Below, one piece after another: positions 46,601 through 58,600 of a stretch of 64,000 nt of DNA. The stretch spans positions 691,445 to 755,444 of the forward strand of contig NC_092541.1 of assembly GCF_037038585.1 (NCBI RefSeq). The letters are read 5' to 3'. Position 1 is the first letter of the stretch, and each line of letters starts with the position of its first letter. The notes beneath the pieces are model-generated. The model saw only the letters and a program-made list of their open reading frames with translations, made no database searches and was not told the DNA's origin. Made by a program: the position numbers and the translations under genes. Origin of the DNA: Patagioenas fasciata. Its lineage: Eukaryota; Chordata; Aves; Columbiformes; Columbidae.

Positions 46601-49600
46601 CGCCTTGGCGGGTGCTCGGCGGGGGCGCCGCGGGCGAGCGATGCTGCCACGTCAGCTGGGAGCTCGCGTCTCTATCTATGAATGTCACGGGTCGTGGACA
46701 GCCCTGTCTGCCACCTCTGGCTCCCGCAAACCCTGGTGGCTCTGAATTTGCCCCCCAACCCATCACCTGGGTGCTGACATGTCCTGAGTCCCCATGTCCC
46801 CTCTTGCTGCGCAGGTCCAGGCATCGCTGGAGGAGCAAAACTTCACGGAGCTGTGGGGGAAGAAAGCCAAGGAGCTCTATGGCAACATCTGGAGCAACTT
46901 CAGTGACCTGCAGCTGAGGAAGATCATCGGCTCTATCCAGACCCTGGGACCCTCCAACCTGCCCCTGGAGAAGAGAGAGCAGGTGGGTGAGGTGCTGGCC
47001 GAGCCCTGGCCATGGCTGGGGTGCTGCAAATTGCCTTACAGGGATTTTTCCCAATAATCTGCTGCAGACCCATTGTCCCTCCATTGCATTTTGGGGGTGT
47101 CTCTCTCTGGTTTTTGCACAGGGAAAATGGTGATGGAGAGGGGAGATGGGGTGGTATATCCAGCCTACTGGCCCCACCATCCACCCCTAAGCTTGTCTTG
47201 GATCTATCCAAGTGGGGACCGGAGATTTCCTGCTTACACAGAGTGGCCTTGGGCGTCACCTGGAGAGCAGCCAGGCTGTGCCCATGGCTGGGGGCCAGCT
47301 GGCTCGACCCCATGCCCCGGCACCCCCCTTCTGAGCGTCCCTGCCAGCCCGGGGTTGTGCCTTGGCGACACGGCTCCGCACAAGGGACACCAGGACATCC
47401 TGAGCTTTCAGGAGCATTTACCTAAATGTGACTTGATTTCAGTTTCCGTGCATGAAAAGATTGCCCAGGCGGAGGCTGACGGCCTCTTGCCTCCACCCGA
47501 GCGCAGGAACGTTGGCGCTGTCATCCCCCACGACCTTCCCCACCGAAACCCCAGAAAAGCCGGGTGATGCGATCCTTTCCGGAGAAACATCGGCCCCGGT
47601 TCCTTCCAGGAAACCCATCCCTGCCCTCTCGCAGATAACACAGCATCGCGTCTCCTCCCCGCACATCATCCACGTTTCGCCTGTCCCCAGCAGCTCCATC
47701 CTGCCCACTGGTCCCCTGTCCCCATCCCCTCCAACCAGAGCAGAGGGATGGAAGCAGAGAGAGGGACGGAGCGGAGGAATTTCCTTCCCTGGGAATGGGC
47801 TCCCCAGGCAGGTTCCAGGAAACCTCCTGTTGCTATTGTTTGCTGTTGTTGAAGTTCACAGAAATAAATCCCCCTCCTCCTCCTGCTTTGCTTTTTTTTC
47901 AACCCACTTAGATAAACAGGCTGTGCCGCAGCCCCGCTGACAAAGAGCTTTATAAATAACCGCGCTCTGGGACAGCACGAGCGCTCACGACATGTTTGAG
48001 GGGGGTTCGGCAAGCGGCTGTGTACGCCTTGTCTGTCCCAAAGAGCCTCTCTGCTCCCAGCCTGCGAAGGGTGCAAAAACCGTGGGTGATAACACGCTTA
48101 TCTCACCGAAAACGTGCTGTGTAAACATAGCGATTCTCCTCCGCATCCCTTCAGACACGCACTCCGGAGCTGGGAAGGCTGTAGAGCCCTCCCGAAGGGC
48201 CACTCCCGTCACCTTCCTGCCCCAACGCCTTTTCCTTTCCTGCAGTACAACACCATCCTGAGCGACATGGACAAAATCTACTCCACGGCCAAGGTGTGCC
48301 TGCCCAATGGGACCTGCTGGGACCTGGAGCCAGGTATGGTCCTCGTCCCTCTGCTCGCCATGGCCATGGGTTTGTCCTGGTCCCCACCAGCAGGTTGGGG
48401 TTGACAGTTCTACCCATGTTTATTAACGTTGTTCTGGGGCAAGGATGGATATTTGGGTTTGGCACGATGGTGGTGGCAACTCCACAGAGCTACTGCAGGA
48501 TCATGGAATTACGGAACAGTTTGGGTTGAAGGGACCTTCCCAGCTCCCCCAGTGCCACCCCTGCCATGAGCAGGGACATCTTCACCAGCTCAGGTTGCTC
48601 GGAGCCCCGTCCAGCCTGGCCTGGGATGTCTCCAGGGATGGGGCATCCACCACCTCTCTGGGCAACCCCCTGTCCTGCCCCTCTCTCATGCCCTGCTTGT
48701 CCCTCAGACATCTCGGACATCATGGCCACCTCCCGCAGCTACAAGCAGCTGCTCTACGCCTGGGAGGGGTGGCACAACGCCGCCGGCAACCCGCTGCGAG
48801 CCAAGTACGAGGAGTTCGTGAAGCTGAGCAACGAGGCCTATCAGATGGACGGTACGGGCAGGATGGGGCGGTCAAGGATCAGGGGTGATAAATGGGGTTG
48901 AGACATGGGGTGGCCTGTTGCTCTCCCCATCTCACATGCAGCAGACACCCAACTTCTATTTCCCAGTGCCAACAATTTGGGAAAGGGACAAAAACCCTAC
49001 TGCTGTCCCCCAGTCCCTGCTCTTGGGACTGGGTTGGGGGGCAGCCCCTGAGGGTGGGAGCCAGGGGTCATCACTGCCTCCCTGGCAGGATTCGAGGACA
49101 CAGGCAGCTATTGGCGCTCCTGGTACGACTCACCCACCTTCGAGGATGACCTGGAGCATCTCTACAACCAGCTAGAGCCCCTCTACCTCAACCTGCACGC
49201 CTTCGTGCGGAGGAAGCTGTACGAACGCTACGGACCCAAATACATCAACCTGAAGGGTCCCATCCCTGCTCATCTCCTGGGTAAGAGGACAGACCACCCA
49301 GCCTGCGCCCAGGGATGCAGGTGGGGCCAAAGAATCACATGCAGGGCCATAGTGGGACAGGGATAGCCCAATTCTCACTGTGTTTCTCTTCCTCCTTACC
49401 TACCACCAGCTCTGCTCTTTTATCTTCTCAGGCAACATGTGGGCTCAGCAGTGGAACAATATCTATGACCTTATGATCCCATACCCTGAGAAGCCCAACC
49501 TTGATGTCACGAGCACCATGGTGCAGCAGGTGATGGGCTGAGGGACTCACTGGTGGCAGCAGGGGGGACAAAAACCAGGGTGTTGGCCAAATCTTGTTTG

Positions 49601-52600
49601 TAACACTGACCCCAAGGGAGTGGTTTCTCGTACCCCATGGTGCTGGGAGAGCATCAGAGGTGATGTCCAGCATGTGGACAGCCCCTTCCTCAACCGTAAC
49701 CTCCTGCCTGCTGCCCACCAGGGCTGGAACGCCACCCACATGTTCCGGGTCTCGGAGGAGTTCTTCACCTCCCTGGGGTTGCTGGAGATGCCCCCTGAGT
49801 TTTGGGAGAAGTCCATGCTGGAGAAGCCAACGGATGGGCGGGAGGTGGTGTGTCACGCCTCGGCCTGGGACTTCTACAACCGCAAGGACTTCAGGTGAGG
49901 GGCCCCAGGGCTGCAGGGTGAGACCCTCCTCCATCCCCCTTGGGGGTCACCATTTTGACCACTCCAAGCCTGGTTGTGTGGCCCAATCTGCCACCTTCTT
50001 GGGTAAGGTCTTGGGCCACCATGCTGTCCTGCTTTCCCCTCCACTGGGTCTTTCACTTCCCCATGGGGTGCTGCCACCCTTTCAGGGACCATGGAGGCTC
50101 CTATCCAGGCAGCTGGGGTTCCTCACCCAGCTCAGACGATGCTCTGTTTCCACTTGTCAGGATCAAGCAGTGCACAACAGTGACCATGGAGCAACTTTTC
50201 ACAGTGCACCACGAGATGGGCCACGTCGAGTACTACCTGCAGTACAAGGACCAGCCCGTCTCCTTCCGCAGCGGGGCCAACCCTGGCTTCCACGAGGCCA
50301 TCGGCGATGTCATGTCCCTGTCTGTCTCCACGCCCAGCCACCTCCAGAAAATTGGTCTCCTCAGCAGTGTCACTGAGGACACAGGTATGGCCGCTGCCCT
50401 GGGGAGCTGGGTGGCCTGAAGGGCTCAGGCACTGCCCATGACACCAGGAAGGGTTTGAGACATGCCAGAGGGGGCTACAGTCTGGTAACACAGCCCAGAG
50501 AAGGCAAGACCCTATGGCTGGTTGTGTGCCTTTCACCTATGCTTGGTTCCATGTACAAACCATTCTTGTCTCCATGGGTCCATGCACAACCTCTTCTTGG
50601 CCCCATGGGTCCATGTAGGATCCACCTTGTCTCCATGGGTCCATGCACCACCTCTTCTTGGCTCCATGGATCCATGTAGGACCATTCATGACTCCATCTT
50701 TTTCACCCCCAAGGGCAGGAGAGATGTTCTTCAGAGTTTGTCTGTGCCTTTCCTTCTCCATCAGAGCCCCAGACTTGAAAACAGCAGCTTGGTACCCGAT
50801 CGGATTTGACCTTTCAGGCGTCGTCCCCCTCCCTTGCCAAGAATCATCCACCCCAGGAGCTCCCGGTGCAGCTCTGTGGAGGTGGCACGAGGACAGTGAG
50901 CGGGTGACATGTCTGCCTGCCAGCCAGCACAGCGGAGGAGGACTTGTCACTGCAGGGCACTGCCCGGCTTGGCAAGAGTCTGTCCCCCTCGCAACGTCTC
51001 AGCCAACATGTCAAAGCAGACGGCAGCACAGGAAAACAAGCGCTCGTAGACTCCTGCCGCAAGCGTCTGCTCTGCGGAGGAGGAACAGTCCCTGGATCCT
51101 CCTGCCTTGTCATTAAATATGTTTCATGACGGGGAAGCCGTGGCAGCAGCCAGGGGCTTTGGGCCGATGCTGCATAAACACCATGGAGCAGATGGTCCTG
51201 GCCTCAAGGCATGGCTACCAGACTAACCCATCTGGAGCTGTGGGGTCAGAGAAGGGTTGGCAGCACTGCCCTGAGGGACTGTTGGCTGCCATCACCGTGG
51301 TGGCATGGCTGCCAACCCTTCTCTGACCTCACAGCTCCAGATGGGTCTCCAGCAGGTTGTTTTCCAACCTTCCTTCCCCAGATCTCCTTGTGGTGAAGGG
51401 GAAAGCAGATGTCATTATCTCCTTTGCTTTCTATGATATGGTGGTGACTGTCCCAATGTTGACTCCAGCTCTTGGTCCAAGCCAAGAGAACCTTTGCAGT
51501 GGTGTGACAGCTGTGCAGACCAAAGCCCCTTCACCTTGAGTCCCCCAGGGCGAATGTGTGAAGAAGGAACCATTAGACTTGTGCTCACTAGAGACCTTCT
51601 CACTCTGATAGCCAAAGGGACACTAAAATTGTCACTCCTTTGTCCCTACTCTGTAGAAGGGCGCGTGTTGCCCCAAGCAGGAGCTGCATCTAGAAGAACC
51701 TCCTGTGCCCTGTTGAAGTGCTGTCCCCATTTCTCATCCAAATCTGCTCACCTTCTTGCCCACAAAAAGTCTGGTGACCATAGTGCTGGCCAGACAGATT
51801 TCTTCCCAGCCTGGTTCAGGCTCTGTTTCATGCAGAAAGCAACATCAACTACCTGCTGAAGATGGCCTTGGAGAAGATCGCCTTCCTGCCCTTCGGCTAC
51901 CTCATCGACCAGTGGCGCTGGAACGTGTTCAATGGCCACACGCCCCCCAGCCGCTACAACTACGACTGGTGGTATCTGAGGTAGAGTCAGCAGGGGTGGA
52001 TGGGGGTGTGGAAGCTGGGGGTGTGCACGGAAGGAAGGCAGGAAAGAAGAAAGAGAGGAAAAAAGAGAAAAAATAGCCATGGAAGTGGTTGGAGAACGAT
52101 GGATAGATGGGGAGGTGGGATGGATGGATGGGTAGATGAGTAGGTGGATGGAAGGATGGATGGAAATACATGGAAGCACACTCTAATTGTGTAGATTTCT
52201 TCTCTTCCCATTCCCTGCCTTGGTTCATCTGCCTCCCTCTTTCCAGCTCACGCTCTTGTTCTCTGTTGTCTGCAGAACCAAATACCAGGGTATCTGCCCT
52301 CCAGTTTCGAGGAACGAAAGTAACTTTGACCCTGGAGCAAAGTACCACATCCCTGGGAACACCCCTTACATCAGGTAGAGGACCTGCTGGCAAGGGGACG
52401 GGGTCTTGGGGGGCAGGTGGAGCTGGAGCTCAGCTCTACGGGCAAGGGAGCGGGATGCGTCACTCCTGCTCAAGACACAGACTATCCAACACGTGGGGCC
52501 ACAAATAGTGGGGAGCGACATGTGGCCAGGTGCCTTCTCCCCACCCTAGGACTTTTCTACTTCCCTTTGTCCCCAGCGCTTACCTCCATGGGCTTCCTCG

Positions 52601-55600
52601 GCAGGTACTTTGTGAGCTTCATCCTCCAGTTCCAGTTCCACAAGGCGCTGTGCCAGGCAGCCAACCACAGCGGCCCCCTGCACACCTGTGACATCTACAT
52701 GTCCAAAGAGGCTGGAGACAAACTCAGGTGGGTCGGGACAATCGCCATGGGCAGATGTGTGCGTGGACGTTGATGGTGTGCAAAGGAAGGGAAGAAGAAA
52801 GGAAGGAAGGAAAAGTGGCTGTGGAGATGGCTGGAGAAATAGCTTTGCAGATGGATGGATGGATGGATGGATGGAAATACATGGAAGCGCTGGGGTGGGG
52901 TGAGTGGTCCTCACCAGAGCACTGCTATTGTCCCTGTCATGAGCCCCCACCCAGACAAGAGGTCACTGAAGCACGTTTGGTTCCTGTTACCTCCCTGGGT
53001 GTTAACAACTGCATGAGTATGTCATGGGGAGCCCTCATTCCCGTATGCAGGATAGATGAGGGGCTTCAGAGGCAGTTCCCAGCTTCATGTCCCACTCAGG
53101 AATAAATCTCCAACCCTTGTGATGCTGAGATACTATCACCACTTTTCTCCCATCCACCCCTTGGCCTCACGCTGGCTCTTGCTGTCCTGCTCCTCTGCAG
53201 GGAGGTGTTGAAAGCTGGGTCTTCCAAGTCATGGCAGGAAATCCTCTTCAACCTCACCGGCACGGACAAGATGGATGCTGGGGCCCTCCTGGAATACTTC
53301 AGCCCTGTCACCCAGTGGCTTCAGGAGCAGAATACCAAGAACAATGAGGTGCTGGGCTGGCCTAAGTTCGACTGGCGTCCCCCTATCCCTGAAGGCTACC
53401 CTGAAGGCATCGGTAAGGCTGCAACTCCATCCTGCCTCTGGGGACGGGCAGGAAGAGGTGTCCCAAGGGACATCACTAACCCTGAGGTGGGACAGTGTTC
53501 AGGGACGTCTCTGCTGTGGGTGGTGGAGGTCACCATGCCATCAAAGAGAAATAACCATCTCCACATGATGTCCTGCAGGGTGCCATCAGCCAACCTCTTG
53601 ATGTACCATTGTCTGAAGCCATGGCCCTGTTGCTGTAGTAATGCCATCAGTCATGGCGTGACACGTCATCTGGCATCCTTTCTGCCCAAGTGGGAGGGTC
53701 TAGGGCATGCAGCATGTCCCGTTATCCCATCCCCTGTCCAATGGAACACCCCAGCAGTGCCCCTCTGCCCCCATTTCTTGGCTCAACCCACTCCCCAGTT
53801 GTCGTATCCTTCAATAGACCTGCAGTTCTGGGAAAAGCTCAACTGTGGCTTCTCCATGGGGTGGTGCTCTTGGAAAGAGAAGGACTCTCCTGACTCCCTT
53901 ACTCTTCCCCTGTTTATCTCCTCCTCTAGACAAAATAGCAGATGAAGCACAAGCTAAAGAGTTCTTGGCCGAGTACAACAGCACAGCTGAGGTGGTGTGG
54001 AACGCCTACACCGAGGCATCCTGGGCCTACAACACCAACATCACCGACTACAACAAAGAGATCATGGTATGGGAATGACCCTGGGGCTGTGTGGGGAGAG
54101 ATGGCAGCCGAGACAGGCATCTGGTGCATTTCAGATGAGCTCTGAAAACCAGGGCAGCCTCTGCCCCTAGCCAAGGAGTAACCTTCTCACCTAGGAGGTG
54201 CCTCTTCCATGAAAACCCTCATCATGAGATGAGACACCCACAAAGGTGGCCACGGGGAGGTTGTCAGACATGGTATACCAGGTGGTGCTTCTAGTGATGG
54301 CCTGTGTCTCAGGGATCTCCTTGAAGTAACTCCTCTCTGTCCCCTCCTGCACTTGCAGCTGGAGAAGAACTTGGCCATGTCCAAGCACACCCTGGAGTAT
54401 GGCATGAGGGCCAGGGAGTTCGACACCTCCGACTTCCAGGACCAAAGCGTCATACGCATCCTCAACAAGCTGAGTGTCATTGAGAGGGCAGCCCTGCCTG
54501 AGGATGAGCTGAAGGAGGTGAGCTGCAAGGGGACAGAGCAAGTGATGGGGTGTCCCTTGCCTCTGCCCTGAGTGGAGACACAGGCTTCTCCCAGCTTTTA
54601 GGAAATCACACCCCCTGCCCTTGAACAAGGTGAGAGTTTGGTAACTTCTACACAAAACCAAGATCCTTGTCTCCAGGGCTTCCCACTCCAAGGTTGCCTA
54701 TCCCAGGCTGGTTGCTTGGGTGGCAACGGCACTTTGTCTGCTGGCCCCAGTGCCTCCTGTATAGACATCACTTTGCCTCCATTTGGGGTCACACTTGGCC
54801 TTGGAAGGGACCAGAGGAAAACCCCTGGGGACATCTCAGTAGGCTGTGACCTTCCCCAAGGGCAGGACCAAGGATAATCAGCTCATGTGGCCTGATTTTC
54901 TTTGCAGTACAACACCCTCCTCTCAGACATGGAGACCACATACAGCGTAGCCAAGGTCTGCAGAGAGAACAATATCTGTCACCCCCTGGATCCTGGTAAG
55001 ATCTGTCAGGATGTTCAGCAAGTCACCTGCAACAGGCCCAGAAAGGAGGGATTTTTTAATAGGGACATGGAGAAAGGTCATGAGGGGGCCTTCCCACCTT
55101 CTCTGTGATGGCCCTTGAGCAACACGTTGGGTCTAGCACCCTTACATCAGTCCAGCCCATCCAACAGCATTGCTCTGGCTTCATTGCTCTCTCTTCAGAC
55201 CTCACAGACATCATGGCCACCTCACGGGACTATGATGAGCTTCTCTTTGCCTGGAAGGGCTGGCGGGATGCTTCTGGGAAGAAGATCAAGGACAGCTACA
55301 AGCGATACGTAGAACTGAGCAACAAGGCAGCCGTGCTCAATGGTCAGTGCTCCGCACCCTTAGAGACACACTATGGTCTTAACAACCTCTGAGCAGAGGA
55401 TTGGGCTCATTGTCCAACCCAAGGTCAAAATATCGAGGGCATGGAGGTCCCATCAACTCCCATGAGATCCACTGTCTCGTGGATATGGAGGGACCTAGGG
55501 TGGCTGAGCAGCAAGATAGACTCTTACCCAAGAAAGTGTGTCTAACAGCTTCTGTTCTTTCTCTGCCACAGGCTACGCAGACAACGGGGCCTACTGGAGA

Positions 55601-58600
55601 TCCGTGTATGAGACCTCCACCTTCGAGGAAGATCTGGAGAGGTTGTACCTGCAGCTGCAGCCCCTGTACCTCAACCTGCATGCCTACGTACGCCGAGCCC
55701 TATACAAAAAGTATGGTGCAGAGCGCATAAACCTCAAGGGTCCCATCCCTGCTCACCTGCTAGGTAAGGGCTTTGCTAGGCCCTCGAGCAGAACCGTGTC
55801 TCCCACCAGGCACAGCTGGCTCCAGGTCATGCCAAGAGTTGAGGTTGGTCTCTGTTCGGCTCTGGCCAAAGGGCCAAGGCCCCATGAGAAGAGTCTGGAG
55901 AAGCCAGTCTGCCCTAGCATGACTTGACTGCTCCTGCATGGACAGGGTCCTGCTCATGTCACCCTTGTGCAGGCAGGGACCGGGCAGGGTGATCCTCTTC
56001 ATGCAGGAGTCAGGAGTAATTGGTTGACTTTGCTCTTCTCTCCATCTCCCTCCTGCCATGCCGTTGTCTTCCTGTCCTTCCCAGGCAACATGTGGGCCCA
56101 GTCGTGGTCCAGCATTTTTGACCTGGTGACACCTTTCCCGGATGCCACCAAGGTGGATGCCACCCCAGCCATGAAACAACAGGTCAGTGCTTCTCCAGGT
56201 TGCTCAGGACACAGCACCCTTTGTCCATTGCCATCATCTGTGTTGCCAAATGCTCTGGTGCTACCAAAAGCCTCCATGGCTCATCTGTATTCTCTCCCCA
56301 TCTGGATATTCCAAGGACTGGATCCAGCTCTAGATGCCCCCAAAGATCTCCCCTGCCCAAAGGAACAAGGGTGGCACTGGCCTTCCATCCTTCCCCGCCC
56401 CAGCACCCCCCGTTGGCCCTCACCAGGTCCTCTGTCTGCTCTGTCCCCAGGGCTGGACACCCAGGATGATGTTTGAAGAGTCGGACCGTTTCTTTACCTC
56501 TCTGGGCCTCATCCCCATGCCGCAGGAGTTCTGGGACAAGTCCATGATCGAGAAGCCGGCAGACGGGCGCGAGGTGGTGTGTCACGCCTCAGCCTGGGAC
56601 TTCTACAACCGCAAGGACTTCAGGTGCCCGTGGGGAACACGCGGTGGCCCCAGCCCACATGGTGCTGGGGCAGATAGCAGTGTCTTTGTAGCAAAAGGGC
56701 ATGTGACCCAATGTCACCACATCTCTCGCCCTGTGGCTGTGGCAGCCCCACTATGGCATTGCCACTACCCAAAATGCAAGTATTGCTGGCAGGAGATCTC
56801 ACGGTGGAGGGAGGGCAATCAGTGCTTTCCCTGCCGTGGAGAATGGAAAAGCTGGTGAACAGGGACAGGGAACGGGCAAGGACAGCAGGAGATGCAGGAG
56901 AAAACAAATACTGATCCAATGAAAAAGGACCAGCCCAGCCTGACATCAGGGGACACATGGAAAGAGAGGTCAAAGGGAAAAATAGCTCAAGGGGCTGTGG
57001 TCGTTCTTGGAGATTTTCACCCCAGCATTGCCCTCCCTTCTCCTGTCCTGCATGTCCAGGATCAAGCAGTGCACCGTGGTGAACATGGATGACCTAATCA
57101 CGGTGCACCATGAGATGGGTCACGTCCAGTACTTCCTGCAGTACATGGACCAGCCCATCTCATTCCGTGACGGAGCCAACCCCGGCTTCCATGAGGCCGT
57201 TGGAGATGTCATGGCCTTGTCCGTTTCTACCCCCAAACACCTGCACAGCATCAATCTGCTGGACCAAGTCACGGAAAACCAAGGTGAGCGGGCTGCTGGG
57301 GCCAGCTGCAAATGCAGAGGGTCAGGATGGGCTGGGCAGAGTGGAAGGGGTCAGGGACATAAACCTGGTGGGGACACCCTGCTCTTGGGCAGAATGACCC
57401 ATCTGGGGTGCAGAGGTGGGCACAGCCTTGCTCACACCTCCCCACCCTGTACAGAAAGTGACATTAACTACCTGATGAGTGTCGCCCTGGACAAAATTGC
57501 CTTCCTGCCCTTTGGGTACCTCATGGACCAGTGGCGCTGGAAGGTGTTTGATGGGCGGATCAAGGAGGACGAGTACAACCAGCAGTGGTGGAATCTCAGG
57601 TGTGCTTGAATTCAGACCCCACTTTGGTGCAAGGACCATTGTCCCACTGTTTTCTCCCATGGTCCAGTTGGCTGTAATGGGACACAACCCCTCACTCTGT
57701 TCTCACACCCCTGCTGGGTCCCATCCCACCTCACCCCACCTTCTCCTCCCCATGCTGGGCTAACTCTCCCTCTCTGGCCCAGGATGAAGTACCAGGGCCT
57801 GTGCCCACCAACACCAAGGTCTGAAGATGACTTTGACCCCGGGGCAAAGTTTCACATCCCCGCCAACGTCCCCTACATCAGGTGAGTACACAGGGCTGGG
57901 GCAGGGGGAGCACCGCTTGGACACAGAAGCAGGATCTGCGGTTCAGATGTCAGCAATGGCACCTTGTTTCATGGCTGGTGGGATGTGGGTTGTTCTGAGC
58001 GTGTCTGGCAGCTCCAGGGACCCTGGCAGAACCTCAGAGAGGAAGGATTTGGGTGAATTTCTCCCTATCTGAGGAGGATGGGCTCATGCACCCAGGCAGC
58101 CATAAAACACAGGTTAAAGGAGAAAAGCCATCAACAGGTTGGACTGAGTTGATTCAGGTGCAGCTCCAAAGCAGGTGATGCTACTCCAGGCTGAGAGGAT
58201 ACAACCAGGGGACGAGGGGGACCCCATCATCCCTTGCACAGCCACAAGCAGAGTCAATTCCCATGTCCTCACCCCCCTCCACCCCCCACCAGGTACTTCA
58301 TCAGCTTCGTGATCCAGTTCCAGTTCCACCAGGCGCTCTGTGCGGCAGCCGGGCACACGGGTCCCCTGCACACCTGTGACATCTACCAGTCCAAGGAGGC
58401 TGGGAAGCTCCTGGGGTAGGTGTGTGGGCAAGATACTCATGTCCCCAAATACCTTCAAGCCAGCCCAGCAAGACAGGAGGTACCACAGCCCCTGGTGATC
58501 CATCCCCTCCCTACCCCGGTGTGGGATGCTCTGGTCCCCAGTTCTGGGGTGCAGGCAGGGGGGACCTCTTGGAAGGGGCACCTTGGGCTGGGTGCTGGGG

